Assembly: GCF_025291715.1 (NCBI RefSeq)
Contig: NZ_JAMBIZ010000008.1
Location: forward strand, 1-64,000
From: Metasolibacillus sp.
GTDB taxonomy: Bacteria; Bacillota; Bacilli; Bacillales_A; Planococcaceae
Direction of reading: 5' to 3'
DNA length: 64,000 nt
Both the position numbers and the translations under genes were made by a program. The notes below the pieces were generated by a model, which did no database searches, had not been told where the DNA came from, and saw only the letters and a list, made by a program, of their open reading frames with translations. This document shows, in pieces, positions 8,241-17,811 of this stretch. The first letter of the stretch is position 1. The number at the start of each line of letters is the position of its first letter.

Positions 8241-9413
8241 ATGAAAAAATATTTTGCTACTTATTTCCGCAATTTTGACTACCCATTATTTATTACATAT
8301 ATTTTACTATGTCTTTTTGGGCTTGTAATGATTTATAGCTCTAGTATGATGGTAGCTATTACGGAACAGAAGCCACCAGATGCTTATTATGCAAAGCAAT
8401 TAACCAATTTAAAAGTTGCGGCATTAGCCTTTATAGTAGGTGCCTTTTTTCCGTATAAACACTATAGTAATAAAACAATTCTATTCATGTTAATGTGTGT
8501 AATGGCAGTCCTTTTAGCTTGGGTAAATATCAATGGGATGTCGGCAGGAGGCTCTAAAAGTTGGATTTCCTTATTTGGTATCATGAACTTCCAGCCTTCC
8601 GAATATGCTAAACTATTTGTCATTTTATACTTTGCAGGCTCACTTTATAAAAAGGGCTTGCGTGAAAGCTCCATTCAAAATGTACAGCCTAATGATATTA
8701 TTTATCCAATTTCTATATGGCTGCTTATTTTATTTAGCGTTGGGATGGAAACAGACTTAGGAGCTGTTTTAATCATTGGTGTCATCGCGATGTCTATTTT
8801 AGCGTTTAGCGGTATTAAAGGTAGAACGCTAGGGAAATTTGTGGCGGTACTAGGTATTTTCGGTACGATTATTATAGCTGCTGTATTTTTAATCAAAGGC
8901 GATATTCTTACTGAAAGTCGTATGGGCCGCTTTTTAGTTTTAAAAAATCCGTTTGAATATGCTGATGGCTCGGGTTATCAAATTGTGAATGGCTATTTGG
9001 CAATTGGAGCAGGGGGGCTTGAAGGTCGGGGGCTAGGGCAATCGATTCAAAAGCTCGGCTATTTACCTCACCCTGAAACCGATTTTATTATGGCAATTAT
9101 TGCAGAAGAGCTTGGGGTGCTTGGGGTAGCAATTGTGATTGGAGGACTTGCCTTTATTGTATTACGAGGTTTATATATTGCTATGACGACAAAAGATCCA
9201 TTAGCGCGTATGATTGCTGGTGGAATTGCTGTATGGATTGGCTTCCAAGCGTTTTTAAATTTGGCAGGTTTAGCTGGGATTTTCCCTTTAACAGGTGTTA
9301 CGTTGCCATTTATTAGTTATGGTGGTACGTCAATACTTTTATTATCGTTAGCTATGGGAATATTAATCAATATTTCCATGTACTATAAATTTGATAAGCG
9401 TAAGCAATCATAG
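8241..9413 (+). CDS. ftsW: Septal SEDS glycosyltransferase FtsW
   Basis: A 390-residue SEDS protein with about ten membrane segments that polymerises lipid II at the division septum with a class B PBP. Diagnostic segments are QPSEYAKLFVILYFAG (about 122-137), METDLGAVLI and the C-terminal PLTGVTLPFISYGGTS block. The ATG at 8241 is chosen because GAGG lies 9 nt upstream; an in-frame ATG at 8226 and TTG at 8208 lack a usable ribosome site and the latter is inside a terminator. Position upstream of pycA matches B. subtilis ftsW (ylaO). A second SEDS gene, spoVE-like, lies in the dcw cluster. pycA starts 16 nt after its stop. Confidence 0.93.
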   Translation: MKKYFATYFRNFDYPLFITYILLCLFGLVMIYSSSMMVAITEQKPPDAYYAKQLTNLKVAALAFIVGAFFPYKHYSNKTILFMLMCVMAVLLAWVNINGMSAGGSKSWISLFGIMNFQPSEYAKLFVILYFAGSLYKKGLRESSIQNVQPNDIIYPISIWLLILFSVGMETDLGAVLIIGVIAMSILAFSGIKGRTLGKFVAVLGIFGTIIIAAVFLIKGDILTESRMGRFLVLKNPFEYADGSGYQIVNGYLAIGAGGLEGRGLGQSIQKLGYLPHPETDFIMAIIAEELGVLGVAIVIGGLAFIVLRGLYIAMTTKDPLARMIAGGIAVWIGFQAFLNLAGLAGIFPLTGVTLPFISYGGTSILLLSLAMGILINISMYYKFDKRKQS

Positions 9414-9428
9414 GAGGGATTTTGGGGA

Positions 9429-12400
9429 ATGAAGAAAATCAACAAAATTTTAGTAGCAAACAGAGGAGAAATCGCAATTCGAATTTTTCGAGCATGTAAC
9501 GAGCTTAATATTAAAACCGTTGCGATTTATTCACGCGAGGATAGCGGCGCTTATCATCGCTACAAAGCAGACGAAGCATACTTAGTAGGGATTGGCAAAA
9601 AGCCAATCGATGCCTATTTAGATATAGAAAGCATCATTTCGATTGCCAAAGATGCGAAAGTTGATGCCATTCATCCAGGCTATGGCTTTTTATCAGAAAA
9701 TGTCGACTTTGCTAGACGCTGTGAGGAGGAAGGCATTCAATTTATCGGACCAACGTCAGCTCATTTAGATATGTTTGGTGATAAAGTAAAAGCACGTGAG
9801 CAAGCAATTAAAGCAGATATTCCGGTAATTCCAGGTACGGATGGTCCTGTAGCAGATTTAGCAGAAGTAGAGGCATTCGGTGAAAAGCATGGTTATCCAA
9901 TTATGATTAAAGCAGCATTAGGCGGCGGTGGTCGTGGAATGCGTATGGTACAAGCAAAAGAAGAACTTGCTTCAGCTTATGAGCGAGCTAAATCAGAAGC
10001 GAAAGCAGCCTTTGGCTCTGATGAAGTGTATGTTGAAAAATGCATTGTTAAGCCTAAGCATATTGAAGTGCAAATTTTAGGGGATACAACAGGTGAGATT
10101 ATTCATTTATATGAGCGCGATTGCTCAATCCAACGTCGTCATCAAAAGGTAGTAGAAATTGCACCATCGAACTCTATTTCTGCTAATTTACGTCAACGTA
10201 TTTGCGATGCGGCAGTAAAGCTAATGCGCAATGTAGGCTATATTAATGCAGGTACTGTGGAGTTTTTAGTAGCAGGTGATGATTTTTATTTCATCGAGGT
10301 GAATCCACGAATTCAAGTGGAGCATACAATTACAGAAATGATTACAGGAATCGATATCGTCCATGCGCAAATTAAAGTAGCTGAAGGGCATGCATTACAT
10401 TCTGAAGCGATTGGCATCCCAGCACAAAATGATATTCCGCTATTTGGTTATGCAATTCAATCTCGTGTAACGACAGAGGATCCAACGAATGATTTCATGC
10501 CAGATACAGGCAAGCTGATGGTGTATCGTTCAAGCGGTGGCTTCGGTGTGCGTTTAGATGCAGGGAACGGCTTCCAAGGAGCAGTTGTGACACCTTATTA
10601 CGATTCACTTCTTGTGAAAATTTCAACATGGGGAATGACTTTTGCCCAAGCTGCGTCTAAAATGGACAGAAATTTGCGAGAATTCCGAATTCGAGGTGTG
10701 AAAACAAATATTCCATTTTTGGAAAATGTCGTTGTGCATGAGAAGTTTTTAAACGGGCAATTTGATACGAGCTTCATCGATTCAACACCAGAGCTGTTCC
10801 GATTCCCAGAAAGAAAAGACCGTGGAACAAAGCTATTAAGCTATATTGGTAATGTGACGCTGAATGGCTTCCCAGGAGTAGAAAAGCGAACAAAGCCAAT
10901 TTTTGTACAGCCAAATAAACCTAAAATCGATTTATTAACAGCACCACTTGCTGGTACGAAGCAAATTTTAGATGAGCGTGGTGCGGCTGGTTTAGTTGAT
11001 TGGATTAAAGCACAGGAAGGTGTGCTGTTAACAGATACAACGTTTAGGGATGCACATCAATCATTGCTTGCTACACGTATGCGTTCGCAGGATATGTTCC
11101 AAATTGCAGACCATACGGCACGCATGATGCATAATTTCTTCTCACTGGAAATGTGGGGTGGTGCAACATTCGATGTTGCTTACCGTTTCTTAAAGGAAGA
11201 TCCATGGGCTCGTTTAGAAAAATTGCGTCAGCAAATGCCAAATGTACTATTCCAAATGCTATTGCGTGGAGCAAATGCGGTTGGCTATACGAACTATCCA
11301 GACAATTTAATTCGTGAATTCATTCAAGAATCAGCGACATCAGGTATTGATGTATTCCGCATTTTCGATAGCTTGAACTGGATTAAAGGAATGGAAGTTG
11401 CAATCGATGAAGTACGCAATACAGGGAAAATCGCTGAGGCAGCAATTTGTTATACAGGCGATATTTTAGATGATAGTCGTGCCAAATACACGGTGCAGTA
11501 TTATAAAGATATGGCACGTGAGCTAGAGGCAGCAGGCGCACATATTTTAGCGATTAAAGATATGGCAGGCTTATTAAAGCCAGAAGCGGCGTATCGCCTA
11601 ATTTCAGAATTGAAAGAGGCGACAAGCTTACCAATTCACTTGCATTCACATGATACGAGCGGCAATGGTATTTTCCTATATGCGAAGGCAATTGAAGCAG
11701 GAGTAGATATCGTTGATACTGCTTTAGGCTCAATGGCAGGCTTAACATCTCAGCCAAGCGCAAACTCTCTATACTATGCAACAAAGGGCGGTAGCCGCGA
11801 AGTACGTGCTGATATTGAAGCATTGGAGCAATTAAACTATTATTGGGAAGATGTACGTAAATACTACAAAGATTTTGAGAGCGGTATGAATAGTCCACAC
11901 TCAGAAATTTATGTGCATGAAATGCCTGGTGGACAATATAGTAATCTACAGCAACAAGCAAAGGCGGTTGGACTTGGCGATCGTTGGGATGAAGTAAAGA
12001 AAATGTACTCACGTGTTAACTTTATGTTTGGAGATATTGTTAAAGTAACACCATCTTCAAAGGTTGTTGGGGATATGGCGTTGTTCATGGTACAAAATGA
12101 TTTAACAGAGGATAATATTTTAGAGCGTGGGCAAAGTATCGACTTCCCAGACTCTGTTATTGAGTTTTTCCAAGGCTATTTAGGGCAACCACATGGCGGC
12201 TTCCCGCAAGATTTACAGCGTGTAGTATTAAAGGAGCGAGAGGCGATTACAGTTCGTCCAGGCGAGCTGTTAGCACCAGTGGATTTTGAGCAATTAGAAG
12301 CTGAGCTTGCAGGGAAAATCGGGCGCGCTGTAACGAAAAAGGATGTGCTTGCATATGCATTATATCCGAAAGTATTTGAGGAATATGCGAATGTTTATGC

Positions 12401-12863
12401 ACAATTTGGTGATACATCTGTTTTAGATACACCGACATTCCTATATGGCTTAAAGCTTGGGGAAGAAATCGAAGTAGAGATTGAAAAAGGAAAAACATTA
12501 ATCGTTAAGCTCGTATCAATTGGGGAGCCACAGCATGATGGTACACGTACAATTTACTTTGAGCTAAATGGTCAATCACGTGAACTTGTTATTCAAGATT
12601 TAACGGTTGAGGCGGATGGCAATGCTGCAATGAAGGCAGATCCATCTAATCCAAACCAAATTGCAGCAACAATGCCTGGCACAGTGTTAAAAGTTGTTGT
12701 ATCAAAAGGTAGTCCTGTGAAGCGAGGCGACCACCTCTTAATTACAGAGGCAATGAAAATGGAGACGACAGTTCAAGCACCGAAAGATGGCATTGTCAAA
12801 GAAATTTACACAGCAGCAGGCGATGCGATTTCAACAGGCGATTTATTAGTCGAGCTAGAATAA
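9429..12863 (+). CDS. pycA: Pyruvate carboxylase
   Basis: A 1144-residue biotin enzyme making oxaloacetate from pyruvate and bicarbonate (anaplerosis). Domains in order: biotin carboxylase with ATP-grasp (about 1-455; KILVANRGEIA start, GGGGRGM loop), carboxyltransferase (about 530-800; TDTTFRDAHQSLLATRMR), conserved C-terminal carboxylase domain, and biotinyl domain with Lys1110 in EAMKMETT. Length is the family norm, all domains are intact, and AGGAGG precedes the ATG. It follows ftsW as in B. subtilis. Its oxaloacetate feeds aspartate and so the DAP/lysine pathway whose late genes lie at 18912-20959. Confidence 0.98.
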   Translation: MKKINKILVANRGEIAIRIFRACNELNIKTVAIYSREDSGAYHRYKADEAYLVGIGKKPIDAYLDIESIISIAKDAKVDAIHPGYGFLSENVDFARRCEEEGIQFIGPTSAHLDMFGDKVKAREQAIKADIPVIPGTDGPVADLAEVEAFGEKHGYPIMIKAALGGGGRGMRMVQAKEELASAYERAKSEAKAAFGSDEVYVEKCIVKPKHIEVQILGDTTGEIIHLYERDCSIQRRHQKVVEIAPSNSISANLRQRICDAAVKLMRNVGYINAGTVEFLVAGDDFYFIEVNPRIQVEHTITEMITGIDIVHAQIKVAEGHALHSEAIGIPAQNDIPLFGYAIQSRVTTEDPTNDFMPDTGKLMVYRSSGGFGVRLDAGNGFQGAVVTPYYDSLLVKISTWGMTFAQAASKMDRNLREFRIRGVKTNIPFLENVVVHEKFLNGQFDTSFIDSTPELFRFPERKDRGTKLLSYIGNVTLNGFPGVEKRTKPIFVQPNKPKIDLLTAPLAGTKQILDERGAAGLVDWIKAQEGVLLTDTTFRDAHQSLLATRMRSQDMFQIADHTARMMHNFFSLEMWGGATFDVAYRFLKEDPWARLEKLRQQMPNVLFQMLLRGANAVGYTNYPDNLIREFIQESATSGIDVFRIFDSLNWIKGMEVAIDEVRNTGKIAEAAICYTGDILDDSRAKYTVQYYKDMARELEAAGAHILAIKDMAGLLKPEAAYRLISELKEATSLPIHLHSHDTSGNGIFLYAKAIEAGVDIVDTALGSMAGLTSQPSANSLYYATKGGSREVRADIEALEQLNYYWEDVRKYYKDFESGMNSPHSEIYVHEMPGGQYSNLQQQAKAVGLGDRWDEVKKMYSRVNFMFGDIVKVTPSSKVVGDMALFMVQNDLTEDNILERGQSIDFPDSVIEFFQGYLGQPHGGFPQDLQRVVLKEREAITVRPGELLAPVDFEQLEAELAGKIGRAVTKKDVLAYALYPKVFEEYANVYAQFGDTSVLDTPTFLYGLKLGEEIEVEIEKGKTLIVKLVSIGEPQHDGTRTIYFELNGQSRELVIQDLTVEADGNAAMKADPSNPNQIAATMPGTVLKVVVSKGSPVKRGDHLLITEAMKMETTVQAPKDGIVKEIYTAAGDAISTGDLLVELE

Positions 12864-12869
12864 AATAAG

Positions 12870-12911
12870 GCTGATGAGCAATGTGGGCTAGTTCCTACAT
12901 TGCTCATCAGC
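12870..12911 (+). terminator. Strong hairpin after pycA
   Basis: A perfect 15-bp inverted repeat starting GCTGATGAGC (12870-12884 with 12897-12911) sits 6 bp past the pycA stop. The 3' side is only moderately T-rich. Confidence 0.7.
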
Positions 12912-12949
12912 TATTTGCATTTTATTGAAGTATTTCTCATTTGAAGAAA

Positions 12950-12984
12950 TAAAAAAGCGAAACCGCATTGGCTTCACTTTTTTA
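12950..12984 (-). terminator. ctaA terminator
   Basis: Read on the minus strand: a 10-bp stem AAGTGAAGCC/GGTTTCGCTT with two G-U pairs followed by Ts, starting at the ctaA stop. Confidence 0.75.
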
Positions 12985-13905
12985 TTATTGTCTCTGATTC
13001 AAATTGCTACGAGAAACGAGTAGAATCATATAACAAAATAGACCGAACAAGATAGAAATAAATAAAGAGTGCAATAATGCAACAAATAAATTCAATCTTG
13101 TAATAACAACAAGCATTCCTGCTAATGCTTGTACAATGACAAGACCGAAAGCGAGAATCCAGCCCCAATAAAGGACTGCTTGATTTTTGTAATGCTTGAC
13201 AACATGCCATGTAATATAGGCAATCCAAATAACGATAAGTAATACTGCGAAGCGATGCCCCATCTGTACCCACTCATACATATTGCGAGGGAGCTCAGCT
13301 GGAGAGCTATTTCGGCAAAATGGCCAGTCAGGACAGACAAGACTAGAGTCCGTATGACGTACTAATGCACCTGTGTATACGACAATGTAAGAATAAAGTG
13401 TCACACCAATGATATTCCATTTCAATGTTTTACCAATATACACTTTATCTGCGTCGAATTTGCGATCGACTTCAAATACAATGAGTGCTAACAGCAATAC
13501 GGCGGCGAAGGAGATTAATGATATGCCGAAATGCAGTGCTAAAATGAAATCGCCTTGTCCCCACAACACTTGTGCGGCACCGATTAATGCTTGAGCGACT
13601 AAAAAGAAAATAGCTAAAAAGCCTAAAAACTTTACTTCACGAATATGGCCAAGCGTGCGCCAAGTCCATGCGACTAAAAGAACTATAAGAATGGATACTG
13701 AGCCAGTTACAGCACGATGTGAGAATTCAATTAATACTTCTGTTGTAATTTCCTTTGGAATGAGCGAACCGTTACAATCAGGCCAATTTCGTCCACAGCC
13801 TAAACCACTATCAGTTTTTGTCACAAGCGCGCCGCCTAGAAGGATTAATAACATCCCAATTGTTGCTGCTACTGCAAGCCATTTTAAATATTTACTATGC
13901 TGCAA
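12985..13905 (-). CDS. ctaA: Heme A synthase CtaA
   Basis: A 306-residue membrane protein with eight hydrophobic segments that oxidises heme O to heme A for the aa3 oxidase. Heme-ligand His residues are visible in SHRAVTG, ALHFGIS, GHRFAV and LLHSLF, and the extracytoplasmic Cys pair is in GLGCGRNWPDC. Start: a TTG at 13905 has AGGTGG 7 nt upstream and gives exactly the B. subtilis length; an in-frame ATG at 13935 has no ribosome site. It is divergent from ctaCDEF, with ResD-like sites upstream. Its partner heme O synthase gene ctaB, normally between ctaA and ctaC, is absent here. Confidence 0.93.
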   Translation of the reverse strand: MQHSKYLKWLAVAATIGMLLILLGGALVTKTDSGLGCGRNWPDCNGSLIPKEITTEVLIEFSHRAVTGSVSILIVLLVAWTWRTLGHIREVKFLGFLAIFFLVAQALIGAAQVLWGQGDFILALHFGISLISFAAVLLLALIVFEVDRKFDADKVYIGKTLKWNIIGVTLYSYIVVYTGALVRHTDSSLVCPDWPFCRNSSPAELPRNMYEWVQMGHRFAVLLIVIWIAYITWHVVKHYKNQAVLYWGWILAFGLVIVQALAGMLVVITRLNLFVALLHSLFISILFGLFCYMILLVSRSNLNQRQ

Positions 13906-14553
13906 TGATATGCCACCTACTTTGTCTATCAACATCGCTTAAAAAAAAGCGTCTCTAGTTTTAGATGATAGCGAATTATAACGTAAAAGACAACTTCATT
14001 CATAAAATGACATTTCAATGTAGAAAGCTTTTCACAAATTGTTCATAAATTCGTGCCGTTACATTCACAAAAGTGATTGTAAAATAGCTTACTATAGAAT
14101 ATGGTATTTCTATATTCAGAACAGTATATGGACTTTTTCTGTATTCTTCACTGAAATTTCACCAAACGTCTAGAAATTGAAGACAAATTTCGCTATAGTT
14201 ATGTTAGCGGAATATGCTTACAAAAATGAAAGGCAGTTTCATTTACAATTTAGATAACGCTTTAGCAATGGAAAAAAGGTAGCGCTTAGACGATTTCTAT
14301 CGTACAAAAATCTTCTCGCATTTATTAGACAGATTGTTATCGTTTAATCTAACTTTTTTATTTAATTTTTCCTTGCAGAGGTTATTGAAGGAAATTTAGA
14401 AAAACTTTATTTTTCATAATTGAAGCTGATTTGTAAAAGCTGTTTAGTAATGCTGTAAGCGAGATTTTGTAATTTTAGCATCTATCGTGCTAGCATGTGA
14501 AGAAATACGAGGATTGTTCAGTGTGCAATTAGAAAATAATATTCGTTCTACTA
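13906..14553. other. Long non-coding region between ctaA and the ctaC leader
   Basis: Nothing coding. The space where ctaB is normally found holds only regulatory-looking DNA: ResD-like motifs at 14030-14071 facing ctaA, and a near-palindromic AAATGACATTT at about 14006-14016. No residual CtaB-like peptide could be read in any frame. Confidence 0.55.
14030..14071 (-). promoter_or_regulatory. Phased ResD-like sites upstream of ctaA
   Basis: Read towards ctaA: TTTGTGAAT (14071-14063) equals the ResD consensus I recall, TTTATGAAC (14049-14041) matches at 7 of 9 positions and TTTGTGAAA (14038-14030) at 8 of 9. Their starts are 22 and 11 bp apart, that is on one helix face. ResD-P activates ctaA in B. 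subtilis. Confidence 0.55.
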
Positions 14554-14612
14554 AATAACATTATACTAGTTGCCCATTTAGGATAAGCTAGTATGGGGCA
14601 ATCAATGTTATT
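14554..14612 (+). promoter_or_regulatory. Structured leader of the ctaCDEF operon
   Basis: An outer 9-bp stem AATAACATT/AATGTTATT (14554-14562 with 14604-14612) encloses two overlapping pairings: ATACTAG/CTAGTAT (14563-14569 with 14588-14594) and TTGCCC/GGGCAA (14570-14575 with 14596-14601). The inner two cross, so they cannot easily coexist; this is the form of a two-state switch. It lies about 150 nt before the ctaC start. A further weak hairpin (GGTTCT/AGAACC) is at 14675-14709. Confidence 0.5.
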
Positions 14613-14763
14613 AAAGTGGCGAAGGCAGCTTGAAGTTAGTACGAGAGCTGTAATTACACTGAGCGTTAGGTAAAGGTTCTTTCTGTAACAATAATTCATA
14701 TAGAGAACCATAGTCCGAGTCACACATGGAAATACAAAAAAGAAAGAGGGGTTTAATTAAGCT

Positions 14764-15831
14764 ATGATGAAAGGGCTTAAAAAATGGCGTCTATTTTCAC
14801 TTTTAGCAGTAATGACAGTGTTCCTTGCAGCTTGTGGTGAAGAACATCTTTCCACTCTAAGACCATCTGGTGCTGTCGGGAAAGAACAATTGAATCTTTT
14901 ACTGCTGACAACAATCATCATGACAGTAGTAACGATTATTGTTTCAGTAATTTACTTACTTGCATTCGTTAAATTCCGTCGCTCAAGAGTCGGAGAAAAC
15001 GTAATTCCGAAGCAAGTTGAAGGAAGTCACACGCTAGAAGTAATTTGGACAGTTATTCCAATTATTTTATTAATTATCATTTCTGTTCCAGTGTTAATAT
15101 CTACTTATAAATTTGCAGATGTTGCTGCAATGGAAGAGGTAGATGAAAATGGAGAAAAAACAGCTTTAACAGTTAATGTAACAGCAAAATTATATTGGTG
15201 GGAGTTTGAATATCCAAACCAAGGAATTGTTACTGCTCAAGAATTAGTAGTGCCAACGGATGAAAAAGTATATTTCAACTTAATGGCAGCAGACGTTAAG
15301 CACTCATTCTGGATTCCTGCTGTTGGTGGGAAAATGGATACAAACGTAGATAACTTAAACAAATTCTACTTAGAGTTTGATAAAACATCAGAAGGCTTAA
15401 AAGAAGGCGTATTCTTCGGTAAGTGTGCGGAGCTTTGCGGACCATCACATGCCTTAATGGACTTTAAAGTAAAAGCTTTAGATCGACCAGCATTTGATGC
15501 TTGGGTAGCAGCAATGAAAGCTACTGAAGGTCAAACAGCATCAGCTGATTCTACGGATTTAGGTGAAGCAACATTCGCAAACAGCTGCTTAGGCTGTCAC
15601 GCAATTTCTGGTGTTGGTGTATCTGGCGGTATGGGACCAAACTTAACGACATTTGGAGATCGTAACCGTGTAGCTGGTTTCTTAGAGCATACAACAGAAA
15701 AAACAGCTGCTTGGATTAATGATCCAGAATACTACAAGCCAGGTAACTTAATGACTGGTAAATATAATGTTTCAGAAGAAGAGGCTCAAGCGATTGCTGA
15801 GTACTTAATGACATTATCTGTAGAAAAATAA
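14764..15831 (+). CDS. ctaC: Cytochrome c oxidase subunit II with fused cytochrome c (caa3 type)
   Basis: A 355-residue lipoprotein (lipobox LAAC, Cys24) with two membrane helices (about 43-68 and 92-113). The outward cupredoxin domain carries the CuA ligands CAELCGPSH (Cys221, Cys225, His229) and acidic WWEFEYP. A C-terminal cytochrome c domain has CLGCH (275-279) and axial Met330 in NLM. It accepts electrons from the quinol:cytochrome c reductase and passes them to subunit I. It leads ctaC-ctaD-ctaE-ctaF. The GAGGGG ribosome site is 12-15 nt from the ATG, which is rather far; the second Met codon is 3 nt later. Confidence 0.97.
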   Translation: MMKGLKKWRLFSLLAVMTVFLAACGEEHLSTLRPSGAVGKEQLNLLLLTTIIMTVVTIIVSVIYLLAFVKFRRSRVGENVIPKQVEGSHTLEVIWTVIPIILLIIISVPVLISTYKFADVAAMEEVDENGEKTALTVNVTAKLYWWEFEYPNQGIVTAQELVVPTDEKVYFNLMAADVKHSFWIPAVGGKMDTNVDNLNKFYLEFDKTSEGLKEGVFFGKCAELCGPSHALMDFKVKALDRPAFDAWVAAMKATEGQTASADSTDLGEATFANSCLGCHAISGVGVSGGMGPNLTTFGDRNRVAGFLEHTTEKTAAWINDPEYYKPGNLMTGKYNVSEEEAQAIAEYLMTLSVEK

Positions 15832-15870
15832 TAATTACAAGAGATAGAAACTTTGAAGGAGGTTAAAGTT

Positions 15871-17811
15871 GTGAGCTCTGTTGCACAAAAAAAAGGATTT
15901 GGCGCACAAGTATGGGACTATTTAACGACTGTCGACCATAAAAAAATCGCCATTTTGTATTTAGCAGCCGGTACGCTATTCTTTGCTATTGCCGGACTTG
16001 AAGCATTGTTTATGCGATTTCAACTATTGTTCCCAGAGAATACTTTCGTATCAGCGGGAATGTTTAACCAATTGTTAACAATGCACGGTACAACGATGCT
16101 ATTTTTAGCTGCTACACCATTACTGTTTGCATTTATGAATGCCATTGTACCATTACAAATTGGGGCACGTGACGTTGCGTTCCCATTCTTAAATGCACTA
16201 GGTTTCTGGTTATTCTTCCTAGGAGCAGTTTTCCTTCACCTATCATTCTTCTTAGGTGGAGCACCTGATGCAGGTTGGACTTCATATGCATCATTATCTT
16301 TATATTCTCCAGGACATGGTATTGACTTTTATGTTCTTGGTTTACAAATTTCTGGTGCTGGTACGCTAATTTCTGGTATCAACTTTATCGTAACAATTAT
16401 TACGATGCGTGCACCTGGTATGACATTTATGCGTATGCCACTATTTACGTGGACATCATTAGTGTCAAGTACGTTAATTTTATTCGCATTCCCTCCACTT
16501 ACTGTAGGTTTATTCTTAATGTTAGTGGACCGTATGTTTGGCGCTAACTTCTTCGAACATACAATGGGTGGTAACACAATTATTTGGGAGCATTTATTCT
16601 GGATCTTTGGTCACCCTGAAGTTTACATTTTAGTATTACCAGCGTTCGGTTTATTCTCTGAAATTATTCCAGTATTCGCTCGTAAACGCTTATTCGGATA
16701 CTCTTCAATGGTATTCGCTACAATTTTAATTGGATTCTTAGGATTCATGGTATGGGCTCACCATATGTTCACAACAGGTCTTGGTGCAACAGCGAACGCT
16801 ATTTTTGCAGTAGCAACAATGACAATTGCTGTACCTACTGGTATGAAAGTGTTCAACTGGATTTTAACAATCTGGGGTGGCTCCATTAAAGTTACTGTAC
16901 CAATGCTTTATGCACTTGGCTTTATCCCGTCATTCGTAGCGGGTGGGGTAACAGGGGTTATGCAGGCTGCTGCACCACTTGATTACCAATTACACGATTC
17001 TTACTTTATCGTAGCGCATTTCCACTACGTAATCGTAGGTGGTATCGTTACAGCATTATTCGGGGCAGCGCATTTCTACTGGCCGATTATGTTCAACCGC
17101 GCTTTAAATGAAAAGCTAGGTGTATTAACTTTCTGGATCTTCTTTATCGGGTTCCATTTAACATTCTTCTTACAGCATTTCTTAGGCTTAATGGGTATGC
17201 CACGTCGCGTATTCACATATATGCCAGACCAAGGTTGGGATTTATTCAACATGATTTCAACAATCGGTGCTGCAATGATGGGTGTAGGTGTAATTTTATT
17301 AGTACTTAATGTATTATTATCAATTAAATCTGAACCTCTTAATCGTCGCGATTACTGGGGTGATGGACGTTCACTTGAGTGGGCACTTGAAACACCACTA
17401 CCATTCTATAACTTTAAGCAAACGCCACTTGTACGTGGATATGATCCATATTGGATTGAGAAGCAAGAAGGAAATAAAGAGGGTATGGTTTATGCTGAGC
17501 CACTAGGCGATATTCATATGCCGAACAACTCAATTTTACCGTTAATTATGTCAATCGGTACATTTATCGCTGCATTTGGTGCATTATATAGTCCATGGGG
17601 CAAACAAGCACTTGCAGGTACAGCAGAAAGTGTATCACCAGCATTATCTGTTGGTTTAATTGTTGTAGGTTTAGGTATTACAGTTGGTTCAATGATTACT
17701 CGTTCATTGAAAGACGACTTAGGCTATCATGTACATGTAGCTGAAGTTGAAGCAATCGAGAAGGATTTAGCACAATTCCGTGCAGCAGGTAAAAAAGGAG
17801 GGAACAACTAA
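15871..17811 (+). CDS. ctaD: Cytochrome c oxidase subunit I
   Basis: A 646-residue heme-copper oxidase core with twelve-plus membrane helices. Low-spin heme ligand His72 in TMHGTT, CuB ligands His248 with cross-linked Tyr252 in GHPEVYI, His297-His298 in AHHMF, and heme ligands His383/His385 in AHFHYV are all present. It reduces O2 and pumps protons. The start GTG at 15871 has AAGGAGG 8 nt upstream; an in-frame TTG at 15853 overlaps that site. Its stop codon overlaps the ctaE start by one base. Confidence 0.97.
   Translation: MSSVAQKKGFGAQVWDYLTTVDHKKIAILYLAAGTLFFAIAGLEALFMRFQLLFPENTFVSAGMFNQLLTMHGTTMLFLAATPLLFAFMNAIVPLQIGARDVAFPFLNALGFWLFFLGAVFLHLSFFLGGAPDAGWTSYASLSLYSPGHGIDFYVLGLQISGAGTLISGINFIVTIITMRAPGMTFMRMPLFTWTSLVSSTLILFAFPPLTVGLFLMLVDRMFGANFFEHTMGGNTIIWEHLFWIFGHPEVYILVLPAFGLFSEIIPVFARKRLFGYSSMVFATILIGFLGFMVWAHHMFTTGLGATANAIFAVATMTIAVPTGMKVFNWILTIWGGSIKVTVPMLYALGFIPSFVAGGVTGVMQAAAPLDYQLHDSYFIVAHFHYVIVGGIVTALFGAAHFYWPIMFNRALNEKLGVLTFWIFFIGFHLTFFLQHFLGLMGMPRRVFTYMPDQGWDLFNMISTIGAAMMGVGVILLVLNVLLSIKSEPLNRRDYWGDGRSLEWALETPLPFYNFKQTPLVRGYDPYWIEKQEGNKEGMVYAEPLGDIHMPNNSILPLIMSIGTFIAAFGALYSPWGKQALAGTAESVSPALSVGLIVVGLGITVGSMITRSLKDDLGYHVHVAEVEAIEKDLAQFRAAGKKGGNN

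Noticed and set aside
11554..12012. 152-codon frame antisense to pycA
   Set aside because: Shadow frame within a strongly conserved gene; no ribosome site or motif.
14554..14612. Stable H-type pseudoknot
   Set aside because: Loop lengths between the crossing stems would be 0 and 1 nt, too short to span 6-7 bp stems; alternative folds fit better.
14529..14723. 64-codon minus-strand frame in the ctaA-ctaC gap
   Set aside because: No ribosome site, no family resemblance, and it runs through the structured leader.
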